7,446 nucleotides of DNA from Actinomycetota bacterium (GTDB lineage Bacteria; Actinomycetota; Actinomycetes; Nanopelagicales; Nanopelagicaceae): NCBI GenBank assembly GCA_009699645.1, contig WLNU01000055.1:1-7446 (forward strand), written 5' to 3'. Positions 5,973 to 7,446 of the stretch are shown here, piece after piece. The translations under genes were made by a program, and so were the position numbers. Below the pieces are notes generated by a model. That model was not told the origin of the DNA. It was given only the letters and a program-made list of their open reading frames with translations, and ran no database searches. How positions within the stretch are numbered: the first letter of the stretch is position 1; each line of letters starts with the position of its first letter.

Positions 5973-6716
5973 ATGAGCAACTTTGAGTTAATCCTTCTGC
6001 GCCATGGTGAATCTGAATGGAACGCTAAGAACCTTTTCACTGGCTGGGTTGATGTTGCCTTATCGAGCAAGGGTCAAGATGAGGCGCGACGTGGTGGTGC
6101 TCTGCTGGCCGAACGAAATCTTCTGCCCGACATAGTTCACACATCGCTGTTGCGTCGTGCAATTCATACATCCCAACTAGCTCTAGATGAATGCCAGCGT
6201 CATTGGATCCCCGTGCAGCGCTCGTGGCGTTTAAATGAGCGTCACTATGGCGCTTTGCAGGGAAAAGACAAGGCCCAGACATTGGCTGCATATGGGCAAG
6301 AACAGTTTGCGTTGTGGCGTCGCTCATTTGATGTCCCACCGCCACCCATCGATGAGAACGATGAGTTTTCGCAGAGCAAAGATCCACGCTATGCCGATAT
6401 CACAGTGCCAAAGACCGAGTGCCTCAAAGATGTCATCGATCGCATGCTGCCTTACTGGCACGACTCAATTCTTCCTGATTTAAAACAGGGCAAGAGAGTT
6501 CTTGTCACCGCTCACGGAAATTCGCTGCGCGCCTTAGTAAAACACCTAGATGGAATCAGTGATGCCGATATCGCAGCGTTAAATATCCCAACTGGAATTC
6601 CTTTGTACTACAAACTCAATGCAGATTTCTCACCAGTGCTCAAAGGTGGAGAGTATTTAGATCCAGCTGCGGCAAAGGATGCAATTGCAGCCGTTGCCAA
6701 TCAAGGAAAAAAGTAA
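5973..6716 (+). CDS. gpmA: 2,3-bisphosphoglycerate-dependent phosphoglycerate mutase
   Basis: A 247-aa cytoplasmic glycolytic enzyme that interconverts 3- and 2-phosphoglycerate through a phosphohistidine. LLR10-H11-GESEWN holds the histidine that is phosphorylated, [10 protein letters not shown] follows, E89 in [14 protein letters not shown] is the proton donor/acceptor, and TAH181[13 protein letters not shown] carries the second histidine. Motifs and length match the bacterial dPGM (GpmA/Gpm1) subfamily in full, as distinct from shorter phosphatase-like relatives that lack the HYGALQG insert. It follows mshA and YbjN as in Mycobacterium but has its own leaderless -10. The stop codon lies two bases from that of the convergent lipoprotein gene. 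Confidence 0.96.
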   Translation: MSNFELILLRHGESEWNAKNLFTGWVDVALSSKGQDEARRGGALLAERNLLPDIVHTSLLRRAIHTSQLALDECQRHWIPVQRSWRLNERHYGALQGKDKAQTLAAYGQEQFALWRRSFDVPPPPIDENDEFSQSKDPRYADITVPKTECLKDVIDRMLPYWHDSILPDLKQGKRVLVTAHGNSLRALVKHLDGISDADIAALNIPTGIPLYYKLNADFSPVLKGGEYLDPAAAKDAIAAVANQGKK

Positions 6717-6727
6717 GCCTACTTTTT
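6708..6727. terminator. Bidirectional terminator between gpm and the lipoprotein gene
   Basis: AAAAAGTA (6708-6715) and TACTTTTT (6720-6727) are perfect 8-base arms around AGCC. Either transcript ends in a weak A/U stem closing on a run of five U, so it can act in both directions. It spans both stop codons, TAA of gpm and the minus-strand TAG-side stop of the lipoprotein gene. The stem has few G-C pairs, so efficiency is uncertain. Confidence 0.55.
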
Positions 6728-7225
6728 CGCTGGAGTAACAGCCTCCATTTGCGCAGAGATTCCGGCGTAAGTATCACGCTGGTCTCTCACAATGGCGGTC
6801 AGAGTTAACTCTCCGCCGCGGGCAAAAAACAGTGTGACCGTTACATTTTGACCAGCGACAACATCGAGGGATGGAACCACAGCTTTGGCATTTGCCGATG
6901 CGCCTTCAAAGATGATGGGTGAGTTTTTTGACAGTGTCCTATTACCGCTCAACGTTGCAACCTGTGCGTTGATGGCGACTCCTAAAAGCGCATCATCTGT
7001 ATCAGATGTGTTAATCAGTGTGCCGACGATAACTCCGGCTTTTTCCGCTGTCTCAACTATTAAAAGATTACGGACCTTAATCTCGGATTGATCGTTGATG
7101 ATTGCGCCTTCAACACCATCTGTTACCTGTATAATATTGCGAGTCTCAGCGTTAAAACCAGCCCCACATGCAGTTAGTGAGAGGGCAAGAACTAATGTCA
7201 ATAGTGCAATACCTGTGCGACGCAT
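6719..7225 (-). CDS. Secreted lipoprotein, PCuAC/DUF461-like, without copper-site histidines
   Basis: A 168-aa exported lipoprotein. Two arginines precede a hydrophobic stretch (residues 5-16) and the lipobox L17-T-A-C20, giving a mature protein of 149 residues lipidated at C20. The mature part, CGAGFNAETRNI..., with DGVEGAIINDQSEIKVRNLLIV and a VGTLINTSDTDDAL strand, looks like an all-beta domain related to the actinobacterial PCuAC (copper chaperone-like) lipoproteins. It contains no histidine at all and only one methionine apart from the start, so the copper motif of true PCuAC proteins is absent. The family call is from memory of similar genes and moderately secure; the function is unknown. 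It converges on gpm and diverges from carD. A weak leaderless -10 (GAGAAT, seven bases upstream) is possible. Confidence 0.75.
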   Translation of the reverse strand: MRRTGIALLTLVLALSLTACGAGFNAETRNIIQVTDGVEGAIINDQSEIKVRNLLIVETAEKAGVIVGTLINTSDTDDALLGVAINAQVATLSGNRTLSKNSPIIFEGASANAKAVVPSLDVVAGQNVTVTLFFARGGELTLTAIVRDQRDTYAGISAQMEAVTPAKK

Positions 7226-7272
7226 GGGGGATATTCTCTCACATGAAATTAATAGTGAAATACGCTGGTTTT

Positions 7273-7286
7273 GCGCTAAATAGCGC
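7273..7286. repeat. Short palindrome in the lipoprotein-carD spacer
   Basis: GCGCTA and TAGCGC are perfect inverted arms separated by AA. It lies just upstream of the carD -35 region and 48 bases before the lipoprotein start, so it could be an operator for either gene. A chance 6-base palindrome cannot be excluded. Confidence 0.3.
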
Positions 7287-7289
7287 GAG

Positions 7290-7318
7290 GTGACTCGATA
7301 GTAAATCGCTGGTACAAT
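7290..7318 (+). promoter_or_regulatory. Predicted sigma-70-type carD promoter
   Basis: GTGACT (7290-7295) and TACAAT (7313-7318) are separated by 17 bases, near-consensus for a housekeeping or SigB-like promoter. The start site would be near 7325, giving a short leader with a ribosome site. It is the only promoter in the window with a convincing -35. Confidence 0.55.
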
Positions 7319-7330
7319 TGTCCTCTAGCG

Positions 7331-7335
7331 AAGGG
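7331..7335 (+). promoter_or_regulatory. Shine-Dalgarno of carD
   Basis: AAGGG lies six bases before the carD ATG, showing that carD has a leadered message, unlike most genes in the window. Confidence 0.55.
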
Positions 7336-7341
7336 CAACAC

Positions 7342-7446
7342 ATGACATTTAAGGTCGGCGAAACCGTTGTTTATCCCCATCACGGAGCAGCTCTCATCGA
7401 AGCAATCGAGAAGCGCGTGATAAAAGGTGAAGAAAAGACCTATTTA
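7342..7446 (+). CDS. carD: CarD-family RNA polymerase-binding regulator (3' part outside window)
   Basis: Only the first 35 codons are present. The translation [20 protein letters not shown] is nearly identical, from memory, to mycobacterial and streptomycete CarD, with the VVYPHHG signature of the Tudor-like RNA polymerase-interaction domain. CarD binds the RNA polymerase beta subunit and stabilises the open complex at most promoters, notably rRNA promoters; in other actinobacteria ispD follows it. The DNA-binding C-terminal domain would lie beyond the right edge. The start is set by the ribosome site at 7331-7335 and the promoter upstream. CarD is of interest here because so many promoters in the window lack -35 elements. 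Confidence 0.93.
   Translation, partial: MTFKVGETVVYPHHGAALIEAIEKRVIKGEEKTYL

Noticed and set aside
6037..6387. Minus-strand 116-aa frame within gpm
   Set aside because: It is rich in His, Cys and Ser without any recognisable motif and is opposite a catalytic gene with every active-site residue.
1..7446. Mobile elements, CRISPR arrays, tRNA or rRNA genes
   Set aside because: No transposase or integrase motifs, direct repeat arrays or RNA gene signatures were seen; gene order is conserved and spacers are very short.

Overview
The window is a compact, gene-dense stretch of an actinobacterial chromosome. Every recognised gene belongs to a conserved actinobacterial set: glnR, a DUF4395 protein beside a thioredoxin, a Nur-like Fur regulator, a YgfZ-like protein, a nitrobindin/FABP protein, mshA (mycothiol), a YbjN-domain gene, gpm and carD. 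The glnR/thioredoxin end resembles the glnR-thiX region of Mycobacterium, and the overall order resembles a larger Streptomyces region, both from memory. By eye the base composition is near 50% GC, low for the phylum. Together with near-zero spacers this suggests a streamlined freshwater lineage (acI/Nanopelagicales type); that placement is inference.

Layout. glnR (partial, minus strand) diverges from a membrane-anchored thioredoxin with only 17 bases between start codons. A 25-codon leader peptide and a hairpin follow, then the DUF4395 membrane protein and a Nur-like regulator. YgfZ overlaps nur by ATGA. A previously easy-to-miss 42-aa membrane protein abuts the nitrobindin-like gene, which is followed 3 bases later by an asparaginase_II gene. 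mshA and a YbjN gene overlap by one base (TAATG), and gpm begins nine bases after YbjN. A minus-strand lipoprotein converges on gpm over a short bidirectional terminator. The window ends in the first 35 codons of carD.

Regulation. Six start codons (glnR, the leader peptide, nur, the 42-aa gene, mshA, gpm) are preceded by TAnnnT exactly six bases upstream, the arrangement of leaderless actinobacterial promoters. The thioredoxin GTG has a weaker version (CAGACT). DUF4395 and carD instead have Shine-Dalgarno sequences. This gives likely transcription units: glnR; thioredoxin; leader-DUF4395; nur-ygfZ; 42-aa protein-nitrobindin-asparaginase; mshA-ybjN; gpm; lipoprotein; carD.

Themes. Thiol and sulfur biology recurs (thioredoxin, cysteine-type leader peptide, DUF4395 with a CLGC motif, mycothiol synthesis), together with nitrogen control (GlnR, asparaginase) and metal or Fe-S functions (Nur, YgfZ, nitrobindin). 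The most interesting signals are the leaderless leader peptide with its hairpin, and a glnR/thioredoxin divergent promoter in which both -10 elements occupy the same bases with predicted start sites 18 bp apart.
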